Below are positions 1-5,060 of a DNA stretch of 5,060 nucleotides, one piece after another. Below the pieces are notes generated by a model. That model did no database searches. It was not told where the DNA came from and worked only from the letters and a program-made list of their open reading frames with translations. Source of the stretch: Gammaproteobacteria bacterium. GTDB taxonomy: Bacteria > Pseudomonadota > Gammaproteobacteria > Pseudomonadales > UBA7434. Position numbers and translations under genes: made by a program. The stretch is taken from positions 1-5,060 of the forward strand of contig JAJRPK010000385.1 in the NCBI GenBank assembly GCA_024280785.1. The letters run 5' to 3'. How positions within the stretch are numbered: the first letter of the stretch is position 1; each line of letters starts with the position of its first letter.

Positions 1-866
1 CCGCCAAAATCGTATTCAATTTTTTACTCCAAAAACTATGGATCGATCGAACCGACAATCATTGGCGATTAACTGGCAAAGGTGAATTTGAAGGCGGTGA
101 GTACATCACCAGCAAAAAATACGGCGAATATATTGGCTGGCCTACCGAAATAGTTGACCATGCAATTTTTCACGAACTGCTTGAACTTCCACTCACAGTG
201 GGAACCCTTGGTGCGCAGTATCATATCGGCCCGCACCGCTTTAACGCTTTATTAGCCGAGCTCGGCTGGCAAAAACGGTTTCACAAAGGCTGGACTATCA
301 CACCCCGCGGAAAACGATACGGCGGGATTGAAAAAGAAGATGCCGAATCTGGCGTGCCTTATACGATTTGGTCCAGAGATATATCAGATAATCCGGCCCT
401 TAAACGTGCGTTACAGCAAGTCGGATTTATTTCAGACCAAAAAGAATCGAAGCAAAGAGCTAACTCGGCACCCGGTACGGAAAGAGACAAAAAAAACCAG
501 CAAACTTTAGATTTTACCGAAAAGCTGGAACTACCTCATTTTTCACGCGATGGCCACTGCCCGAACAACAAAGAACATCATCAAGTCTGCAACTGGCTTT
601 ACTTAATGGAAGTGGTTCATGCCTATCAATGGCTACTGCAAGACGAAAAGCTGGGTGCTTGCGATTTTTATCTGCCCTCCGCTCACTTGCATATTGAATG
701 CTGGCACGAAAAAGAAAATGCTAAAGCCATGAGCCAAAAACTAGCACGGATTGAGTTCTATCAACAAGAAAATATGGCTTATTTGGATTTGACCGCCAAG
801 CAAATCGAAAGCCTGGATTCAGTAATGCCCAAGCTACTATTGAAGCACGGTATCACCGTTTACTAG
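1..866 (+). CDS. Partial (3' part): winged-helix-like repeats fused to a PD-(D/E)XK-like nuclease domain
   Basis: The frame is open from the left edge (first whole codon at 3), so the start lies outside; 287 residues are visible, ending TAG. Two similar units come first. Unit 1 (about residues 1-55) has WRLTGKGEFEGG followed by YGEYIGWPTEI; unit 2 (about 75-127) has LGWQKRFHKGWTITPRGKRYGG followed by GVPYTIWSRDI. This 'hydrophobic helix, GW-x-TxxGK-GG, YxxW' pattern looks like tandem winged-helix DNA-binding units, as in phage antirepressor C-termini (inference). A polar linker (about 143-170) leads to a C-terminal domain: RDGH, NWLY, VVHAY, CDFYLP (D221), HIECW (E232), K246, LLLKHGI. This matches, from memory, a widespread proteobacterial domain related to PD-(D/E)XK/Vsr-like nucleases and sometimes misannotated as glycerol kinase. 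Substrate and role are unknown. The usual acidic residue before NWLY seems displaced. It converges on the dehydrogenase gene 15 bp away. Confidence 0.75.
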   Translation, partial: AKIVFNFLLQKLWIDRTDNHWRLTGKGEFEGGEYITSKKYGEYIGWPTEIVDHAIFHELLELPLTVGTLGAQYHIGPHRFNALLAELGWQKRFHKGWTITPRGKRYGGIEKEDAESGVPYTIWSRDISDNPALKRALQQVGFISDQKESKQRANSAPGTERDKKNQQTLDFTEKLELPHFSRDGHCPNNKEHHQVCNWLYLMEVVHAYQWLLQDEKLGACDFYLPSAHLHIECWHEKENAKAMSQKLARIEFYQQENMAYLDLTAKQIESLDSVMPKLLLKHGITVY

Positions 867-881
867 AATTGACCCCTATCA

Positions 882-1826
882 CTAATACCCTTCAATAACG
901 TTAACGACACCATGCATAGATCCTCCCTCGATGAATTGCTGGACATTATAGATAAACGGCTCAACTATTTTCTCTAGCATGCTCGGATTACTCCAGGAAA
1001 TATGTGGTGATAAACGAACCAGTGGATGCTCATATAACCAGTGCCCCTCAGGTAGTGGTTCGGGATCTACCACATCCAAAGACGCCCTGCTCAAGGTTCC
1101 ATTTTCTAACGAATTTTTTAAGGCATCTTGATCAACTAAGCTTCCTCGGGCTATATTAATCAAGTGCATTCCTTGCTTACACTTTGCCAAAGTTTCATTA
1201 TTAATAATATGATGTGTAGCTGCCGTGGCGGGCGCAGCTAAAACCAAGTGATCAGCCTCGGCTACCAACTCACCAAAAGTATTTACCGCGCTCACCCCTT
1301 CAGGCCAAGATTTGCGCGGCGCCCGCACTAATACTTTCACTTTCATCCCGAACGCTAACGCTCGCTCTGCGACCAAGGAACCAATACAGCCATAACCCAG
1401 CAAAGCCAGAGTTTGACCACTTAACTGGCCTAAGCTGGCAGAGTGCCAATTTTCTGGTGGCGCAGAAACCCACGATTCAGGTAGTTGTTTTTCGGCAGCC
1501 AGTAACACCGCCATAACCCACTCAGCTATGGGTAGCGCGTGCGCACCTCTGGAGCATGTTAATTCGCGATCGCCGATTGCTTGCCATGGGAAATTATCGA
1601 CCCCTGTACCAAACACATGGATCCAGCGAATCTGATCGGCTACTAATAATAGTTTTTCTAGTTTCTCGCGTGATACGACACCGAGAGTTAACAATGCATC
1701 AGCCTGTATATCCGGCGGAACATCCTCTCCTTCCATAAGCCCCAACACGGTAATTTCTGCTTTGGGATCCAGCTCGATAATTTGTTTTTCAATATCTGGA
1801 GAACTAAACGGTAGAATTATTCTCAT
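882..1826 (-). CDS. D-2-hydroxyacid dehydrogenase (NAD(P)-dependent, glyoxylate/hydroxypyruvate reductase-like)
   Basis: This 314-residue protein has the usual length for the family, which reversibly reduces 2-keto acids to D-2-hydroxy acids in the cytoplasm. The Rossmann motif GYGCIG is at residues 144-149. The catalytic set is complete: Arg227 in NIARGSLVD, Glu256 in DPEPLP and His275 in SPHISW. After the second strand of the nucleotide-binding domain comes VLVRAPRKSWP (165-175). Arginines here, and a similar RKSWP in E. coli GhrA (from memory), suggest NADPH preference and a glyoxylate or hydroxypyruvate type substrate, but the sequence does not fix the substrate. The start is the second of two adjacent ATGs, 6 nt after AAAAAGG; the first ATG (1829) is only 3 nt from it, and a longer GTG version (1859) adds ten residues absent from family members. 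It lies 72 bp downstream of smrA on the same strand, probably co-transcribed. Confidence 0.9.
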   Translation of the reverse strand: MRIILPFSSPDIEKQIIELDPKAEITVLGLMEGEDVPPDIQADALLTLGVVSREKLEKLLLVADQIRWIHVFGTGVDNFPWQAIGDRELTCSRGAHALPIAEWVMAVLLAAEKQLPESWVSAPPENWHSASLGQLSGQTLALLGYGCIGSLVAERALAFGMKVKVLVRAPRKSWPEGVSAVNTFGELVAEADHLVLAAPATAATHHIINNETLAKCKQGMHLINIARGSLVDQDALKNSLENGTLSRASLDVVDPEPLPEGHWLYEHPLVRLSPHISWSNPSMLEKIVEPFIYNVQQFIEGGSMHGVVNVIEGY

Positions 1827-1832
1827 CATTAA

Positions 1833-1839
1833 CCTTTTT
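1833..1839 (-). promoter_or_regulatory. Ribosome binding site of the dehydrogenase gene
   Basis: On the minus strand this reads AAAAAGG and ends 6 nt before the ATG at 1826. It decides the start: translation from the GTG at 1859 would place this site inside the coding region. Confidence 0.6.
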
Positions 1840-1898
1840 AAATGGAATGGAACCGTCACTGAATTGATAATTTAAAACGATAACTAATAAAAAGAATA

Positions 1899-2492
1899 TC
1901 AACTACGGCTACCATGCTGTTCGCGATTTTTGGCTTTAAGATTTTCACTTTTTTTCAACAAGGCGTATACGGCACCTGTGCCGCCATGCTGTTTAATTGC
2001 GCTATGATAGGCCAAAATACAAGGTAATTCTTTTAACCATTTAGCAACATAACTTTTTAGGATCGCTTGCCGTTCTGCATTTCGTTCCCCCTTACCATGT
2101 AAAATAATAATGGTACGTAAATCATAATTCATCGCTTCACCGATAAAACCAAATACTTCTTTTCTCGCTTCTGCAACTGTCATTCGGTGCAGATCCAATC
2201 GCCCATCCAGAGCGTATTTACCCAATCGAAGTTTACGAAATACGCCCTCCTGAACGCCCGTGCGTTTAAAGCTCAATATATCTGACGGCTTTAACCAATC
2301 AACGTAGTCATCGGACACCATACTGGTATCGGAAAATGTCATATCGGAAGACGGCGCCGAAACGGCAGCCTCACGCGCATAACTTTTTTCCATCGAGCTG
2401 CCGATGGTTTTTTTTAACTGTACTTTGCCAGCCTTTTTAAGAGGCTTTACTCCATCGAGTTGCTGCCTAAACAGCTCGTTATCTTCATTCAC
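1899..2492 (-). CDS. smrA: Smr-domain protein of the SmrA (YdaL) type, putative nuclease
   Basis: This 197-residue protein has a C-terminal Smr domain (about residues 97-182): LDLH at 99-102, HGKG at 132-135 and HGGTGAVYALLKK at 169-181. Smr domains are found in MutS2 C-termini and in stand-alone proteins with nicking endonuclease or RNA-cleaving activity; the role of SmrA itself is poorly known. Before the domain, FKRTGVQEGVFRKLRLGKY (75-93) matches the segment before the Smr domain in E. coli YdaL/SmrA. The glycine usual after LDLH is Arg here, which also fits SmrA-type proteins. The GTG at 2492 is chosen because AAAAAAGGG lies 7 nt upstream and because the resulting N-terminus MNEDNELFRQQLDGVKPL aligns end to end with the start of E. 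coli SmrA (from memory). The upstream ATG at 2546 would add 18 residues with no such match. Residues 22-65 look low-complexity and disordered. It is the first gene of a likely two-gene unit with the dehydrogenase. Confidence 0.88.
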   Translation of the reverse strand: MNEDNELFRQQLDGVKPLKKAGKVQLKKTIGSSMEKSYAREAAVSAPSSDMTFSDTSMVSDDYVDWLKPSDILSFKRTGVQEGVFRKLRLGKYALDGRLDLHRMTVAEARKEVFGFIGEAMNYDLRTIIILHGKGERNAERQAILKSYVAKWLKELPCILAYHSAIKQHGGTGAVYALLKKSENLKAKNREQHGSRS

Positions 2493-2499
2493 TGCTTCG

Positions 2500-2508
2500 C
2501 CCTTTTTT
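2500..2508 (-). promoter_or_regulatory. Ribosome binding site fixing the GTG start of smrA
   Basis: The minus strand reads AAAAAAGGG, 7 nt before the GTG at 2490-2492. No comparable purine-rich site is seen just upstream of the ATG at 2544-2546, so this site decides the start. Confidence 0.65.
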
Positions 2509-2611
2509 AATCTTTTATCGATGTAACTGCGCGCCCAGCCGTTCATTGAACTATTATTTACAGTGGCTGCTCTATAATATTGACTCTATGGCAGCGGCGA
2601 ATACAGCGAAA

Positions 2612-2639
2612 CCAACGTGCATGTTGGCTCGCAAGCCAA
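2612..2639. repeat. Two overlapping inverted repeats sharing TTGG, over the amidotransferase promoter
   Basis: CCAAC (2612-2616) pairs with GTTGG (2623-2627) across GTGCAT, and TTGGCT (2624-2629) pairs with AGCCAA (2634-2639) across CGCA. The shared TTGG means only one pairing can form at a time in single-stranded nucleic acid. As duplex DNA, the second palindrome coincides with the putative -35 box and could be an operator. No T-run follows, so it is not a terminator. Confidence 0.45.
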
Positions 2640-2652
2640 GGCTGTATACAAT
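2624..2652 (+). promoter_or_regulatory. Candidate sigma70 promoter of the glutamine amidotransferase gene
   Basis: A -35 box TTGGCT (2624-2629) and a -10 box TACAAT (2647-2652) are separated by 17 bp, predicting a start near 2659 and a leader of about 46 nt before the ATG at 2706. The match is 4/6 and 5/6 to consensus. A palindrome covers the -35 box and the bases just after it. The prediction is by eye only. In the same 213-bp divergent region a weak smrA promoter may exist on the minus strand (-35 GGCGAA complement at 2596-2601, -10 TATTAT complement at 2574-2579, spacer 16), too poor to annotate separately. Confidence 0.4.
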
Positions 2653-2705
2653 CGACCCTGTCATCGATCAATATTTTCTTCAATCGGTAGTGCAACATAC
2701 AATCA

Positions 2706-3422
2706 ATGAAGCTTCTAGTTTTACAACACGTTACTTTCGAAGGACCAGCTGCCATTGCAAACTGGGTGAAGACCAACAATCACTCCATGCAACAGATGTG
2801 TTGTACTCAAAGTTCGAAGTTTCCATCATTGGATGAATTTGATTGCCTTATTATTATGGGCGGCCCGATGAGCGTCAATGACGATTTAGCATGGATCAAG
2901 CCTGAAGTTGCTTTTATCAAACAATGCATTGACGCTGATAAGTATGTCTTGGGGGTCTGCTTGGGTGCGCAGTTAATCGCGATAGCAAGCGGCGCAAGCG
3001 TCAGCAAGAATGCAGTCCGGGAAATTGGTTGGTTTCCCGTCTTTAAAACCCGGTCTAAAACCAAGCCGCAAGAACACTGGGCCAACAACTCGCTGCCAGA
3101 GCGATTCACCCCCTTGCATTGGCATGGTGATACTTTTTCACTTACGTCAGCCGCCACTCTACTGTACGAATCAGAGGCCTGTAAAAGCCAAGCATTCACG
3201 CTTGGCAAGCATGTACTGGGCCTACAGTTTCATCTGGAATTCGACCTTGCAACGGCAACACGATTGGCCCAGGAATGCGCCGAAGAATTAGGTGATAGTG
3301 GGCCAATGATTCAATCAGAAGATGAGATATTAAGCGCCGGCAATCATTTTTCTGATAACAACCAACTTCTGTACAAGCTATTGGATGCTATGCATTTAAA
3401 CTTTGTCAACAGTGCTCGATAA
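2706..3422 (+). CDS. Class I glutamine amidotransferase (GMP synthase-like GATase1 domain), stand-alone
   Basis: This 238-residue protein consists of one GATase1 domain, which hydrolyses glutamine to supply ammonia. The oxyanion-hole segment MGGPMS is at 51-56, the nucleophile Cys85 sits in GVCLGAQ (83-89), and the remaining triad is His176 and Glu178 in LQFHLEF. HWHGDTFSL (138-146) is typical of the stand-alone group related to the amidotransferase half of GMP synthase (COG0518, YfeJ-like; from memory). No synthetase domain is attached and no partner is nearby, so the ammonia acceptor is unknown; some relatives act on gamma-glutamyl compounds, so a hydrolase role is also possible. The ATG at 2706 gives the family's usual N-terminus (MKLLVLQHV), although no good ribosome binding site precedes it. 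It is divergent from smrA and convergent with pomB. Confidence 0.88.
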   Translation: MKLLVLQHVTFEGPAAIANWVKTNNHSMQQMCCTQSSKFPSLDEFDCLIIMGGPMSVNDDLAWIKPEVAFIKQCIDADKYVLGVCLGAQLIAIASGASVSKNAVREIGWFPVFKTRSKTKPQEHWANNSLPERFTPLHWHGDTFSLTSAATLLYESEACKSQAFTLGKHVLGLQFHLEFDLATATRLAQECAEELGDSGPMIQSEDEILSAGNHFSDNNQLLYKLLDAMHLNFVNSAR

Positions 3423-3466
3423 TGATTAAAACGATGGGCTGGTTCCTAGCCGTATGAAAAAAATCA

Positions 3467-3481
3467 GTACCAGCAGGTGAT
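3467..3481 (+). repeat. Left copy of a 15-bp direct repeat (probable target-site duplication)
   Basis: GTACCAGCAGGTGAT is repeated exactly at 3647-3661, 180 bp away, bracketing the inverted-repeat element. If the element starts at the AT of ATGGC, the true duplication is the 13 bp GTACCAGCAGGTG and the last AT is chance or end sequence. Confidence 0.7.
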
Positions 3482-3646
3482 GGCGCTTACTTAAGTGGCA
3501 GTGTTTTAGCGTCAATCCGCGCAAGACCGGTGTTTATCCCCAGAAAAAATGCGGTAAATACGTCCATGTAGCTCAACTGTGGCATCCATGCCACAGATGT
3601 TTTTATGGGGACAAACACCGGTCTTGCGCTTAAGTAAGTGCCATTC
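3480..3646. mobile_element. MITE-like non-autonomous element, possibly IS4-related
   Basis: The element has no transposase gene. Its ends form a long imperfect inverted repeat: outer arms 3482-3495 and 3629-3642 match at 13 of 14 positions (GGC[G/A]CTTACTTAAG), and inner arms 3520-3548 and 3600-3628 match at 27 of 29 (starting CGCAAGACCGGTGTTT). The left arm carries 24 extra bases (3496-3519) between outer and inner parts that the right arm lacks. Direct repeats of 13-15 bp bracket it. The right tip, read inward, is AATGGCACTTACTTAAG, which resembles the IS4 terminus AATGCCGATCAGTTAAG as I remember it (12 of 17), and IS4 makes 11-13 bp duplications; the family assignment is therefore inference. 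It sits between two convergent genes, where insertion breaks neither. Exact ends are uncertain by a few bases. Confidence 0.65.
3577..3596. repeat. Perfect hairpin at the centre of the MITE-like element
   Basis: CTGTGGCA pairs with TGCCACAG around TCCA. On the plus strand it is followed after three bases by TTTTT (3600-3604), so it could contribute to ending amidotransferase transcripts, but the gap before the T-run makes it a weak intrinsic terminator. With the flanking arms an RNA could fold into one long branched hairpin. Confidence 0.5.
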
Positions 3647-3662
3647 GTACCAGCAGGTGATT

Positions 3663-3676
3663 TTCTAAATTTAGAA
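3663..3676. repeat. Perfect 14-bp AT-rich palindrome after pomB
   Basis: TTCTAAATTTAGAA is fully self-complementary and lies 10 bp beyond the pomB stop, just outside the right direct repeat. It lacks a GC-rich stem and a following T-run, so a terminator role is not supported; it may simply be AT-rich intergenic sequence. Confidence 0.3.
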
Positions 3677-3686
3677 TGTCGACCCG

Positions 3687-4667
3687 CTAAAATATTTCAT
3701 CCGGACTAATATCGAATATTGGACTTAGCTGCGCATCAATATCATCTTCATACAACTCAGGATTCTCTTCTTTTAAATCCTCTAATTCTTTTCGCGTCTC
3801 TTGATCGACACTTTGACTAATAACAATTTCAACACGGCGATTCAACGCTCGATTCTCTACGCTATCATTGCTGACTAACGGTCTAGTATAGCTGTACCCA
3901 CTAACAGTAAAACGCTGGGCGCTCAGCACTCCATCGCTCAACAGCTCGTGCGCAACGCTGACGGCTCTAGCTGACGAGAGTTCCCAATTCGACCGAAATC
4001 GGGAAGTCGCTATACCGACGTTGTCAGTGTGGCCTTGAATAAGTATTTTTCCTTCTTTTTCTGCCAGCACATCTCGAACGTCCCGCAACACCTGATTATA
4101 GCCTGGCTGTAATTCCGCTGAGCCAGAAGGAAAAGAGCCCTTTTCTTTAATGCGGACTGTAATCTCTCGGCCAACCGTTTCGATCTCAACCTCACCCCTT
4201 TTTATTTGCGCAGCCAGTGCATTGGCTAAATCCACCGCATCACTTCGAGTGTTTTCAATCATTTCTGTCAGTTTATTGACCAGATCACTTTGATTTTGTT
4301 CATCGGTAACGCTAATTTCGGGACTTTCTTGATCGGGAGTACATTGGACCTGAAGGTTGGTCTGCTTCTGATCGACCGTTCGCTGCATGATACTGTTAAT
4401 GGGTGTTGGCTCGGGGCGTCCGGGGCTGAACTCCTGAGCAATAATACTTGTTCCCATTGGGATTTCGTTAGCGACAACTTCACGCTGCACGCCGAATGCA
4501 GCACTTAACGACCCGGACAGCCGCTTAAATTTAAGTACGTCCATCTCAGCAAACGACAGCAGCAATACGAAAAAACACATTAATAATGCCATCATATCCG
4601 CAAAGGTGCCCATATAAGCAGGCAATCCTACGGGAGGGCAATTACAATCGTGTTCTTCGTCTTCCAT
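3687..4667 (-). CDS. pomB: PomB, sodium-type flagellar stator protein (MotB family)
   Basis: PomB pairs with PomA in the inner membrane and anchors the stator to peptidoglycan while Na+ flow drives the flagellar motor. The 326-residue sequence has an acidic N-terminus with CNCPP (8-12), one membrane segment (about 19-39, MGTFADMMALLMCFFVLLLSF), and the ion-binding Asp24 with Cys31, the same numbers as in Vibrio alginolyticus PomB. Next come the plug-like helix EMDVLKFKRLSGSLSAAFG (41-59), the conserved GTSIIAQEF and PGRPEPTPI (72-90), a variable periplasmic linker (about 91-150) and an OmpA-like peptidoglycan-binding domain (about 160-284) with GHTDN (212-216), SNWELSSARA (226-235) and NRALNRRVEI (272-281). 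An acidic tail of about 40 residues follows. The CNCPP and GTSIIAQEF features favour PomB over proton-type MotB. It starts 117 bp after the pomA stop; the ribosome site is weak. Confidence 0.95.
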   Translation of the reverse strand: MEDEEHDCNCPPVGLPAYMGTFADMMALLMCFFVLLLSFAEMDVLKFKRLSGSLSAAFGVQREVVANEIPMGTSIIAQEFSPGRPEPTPINSIMQRTVDQKQTNLQVQCTPDQESPEISVTDEQNQSDLVNKLTEMIENTRSDAVDLANALAAQIKRGEVEIETVGREITVRIKEKGSFPSGSAELQPGYNQVLRDVRDVLAEKEGKILIQGHTDNVGIATSRFRSNWELSSARAVSVAHELLSDGVLSAQRFTVSGYSYTRPLVSNDSVENRALNRRVEIVISQSVDQETRKELEDLKEENPELYEDDIDAQLSPIFDISPDEIF

Positions 4668-4784
4668 TTCTATCTACTTGTCTACCTATTTGCTTTAACA
4701 ACTTTTTTCAACCATGGATTTGATCGACGAACCAAGCAGCTAACTTCAGATCAACTGTTCACATCGCTAGCCTGCATCTGAGCA

Positions 4785-5060
4785 CTAGTCCGTCTCTTTG
4801 ACTGCACGTTTGCTAGCCGGTAAATAATTTCTGAGCATAGAGTCGATTACTCGTGGATTTTGTCCCGCTTGAATTCCCATTAGCGCATCAATAATCATAC
4901 TCTTAACCCTGCTCTCCTCATCTCTGCGCAGCGAAACCTTATCAGATATAGGCAACGCGACCATGTTTGCAAGAATAACGCCGTACAACGTCGTTAACAA
5001 AGCTACCGCCATTGCTGGGCCGATTGAAGCAGGGTCGGACATGTTCGACAGCATGGCGAC
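4785..5060 (-). CDS. pomA: Partial (3' end): PomA, sodium-type flagellar stator protein (MotA family)
   Basis: The frame is open to the right edge; 91 C-terminal residues are visible, ending TAG. They cover the last membrane segment (about residues 14-38, IGPAMAVALLTTLYGVILANMVALPI), whose TTLYG threonines line the ion path in PomA, and the cytoplasmic tail with SLRRDEESR and IQAGQNPRVIDSMLRNYLPASKR. The tail closely matches Vibrio PomA as remembered (SLRRDQE, GQNPRVIDSYLKNYL). PomA surrounds PomB and contacts the rotor protein FliG through its cytoplasmic loop, which lies outside this window. The ATG at 5054 is internal, not the start. pomB follows 117 bp downstream on the same strand; that gap contains TTGATC (4720-4725) and GATCAA (4749-4754), too short to interpret. 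Confidence 0.95.
   Translation of the reverse strand, partial: VAMLSNMSDPASIGPAMAVALLTTLYGVILANMVALPISDKVSLRRDEESRVKSMIIDALMGIQAGQNPRVIDSMLRNYLPASKRAVKETD

Noticed and set aside
847..859. ACGGT-ATC-ACCGT hairpin at the end of the nuclease-like gene as a terminator
   Set aside because: The stem is only 5 bp with a 3-nt loop, lies inside the coding region and has no proper T-run.
2573..2578. Perfect TATAAT as -10 box for the amidotransferase gene
   Set aside because: The nearest -35-like hexamers give spacers of 21 bp (TTGAAC) or 10 bp (TTTACA); the TTGGCT-17-TACAAT pair further down fits better.
2546..2836. Plus-strand open frame of 96 codons crossing the divergent intergenic region
   Set aside because: It overlaps the start of the amidotransferase gene by 131 bp in another frame, has no ribosome site and no recognisable protein features.
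2807..3208. Minus-strand open frame of 133 codons inside the amidotransferase gene
   Set aside because: It is fully antisense to a gene with intact catalytic motifs and shows no domain of its own.
3437..3451. GGCT/AGCC hairpin just after the amidotransferase stop as a terminator
   Set aside because: The stem is four base pairs and is followed by A residues rather than T on the plus strand.
3467..3661. CRISPR array or tandem repeat
   Set aside because: There are only two direct-repeat copies 180 bp apart, bracketing an inverted repeat, which fits a transposition duplication and not an array.

Overview
The window looks like ordinary chromosome from a flagellated, probably marine gammaproteobacterium. 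The strongest clue is the last two genes, which encode a sodium-type flagellar stator (PomA and PomB). PomB carries the ion-binding Asp24, Cys31 and the post-plug sequence typical of Vibrio-like PomB. The other genes are common in marine Gammaproteobacteria. No phage, CRISPR array, rRNA or tRNA is visible. The genus cannot be fixed from the sequence alone.

Layout from left to right: (1) the 3' part of a plus-strand gene, cut by the window edge, encoding two tandem winged-helix-like repeats followed by a PD-(D/E)XK-like nuclease domain; (2) converging on it with only 15 bp between stops, a minus-strand pair: an Smr-domain protein of the SmrA type followed 72 bp later by a D-2-hydroxyacid dehydrogenase; (3) a 213-bp divergent intergenic region with a plausible sigma70 promoter overlapped by a palindrome; (4) a plus-strand class I glutamine amidotransferase; (5) a 264-bp convergent intergenic region almost filled by a compact inverted-repeat element of about 165 bp flanked by 13-15 bp direct repeats, read here as a non-autonomous mobile element (MITE) with ends resembling IS4; (6) minus-strand pomB, preceded (pomA first in transcription) by the 3' end of pomA, which runs off the right edge.

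Only pomA and pomB have a clear shared job: they form the inner-membrane stator that couples Na+ flow to flagellar rotation. smrA and the dehydrogenase are probably co-transcribed because of order and spacing, but no functional link is evident. The most notable items are the MITE-like element, the start-site corrections for smrA (GTG at 2492) and the dehydrogenase (ATG at 1826), the palindrome over the amidotransferase promoter, and the altered catalytic region of the partial nuclease. I did not find a convincing new multi-gene system.
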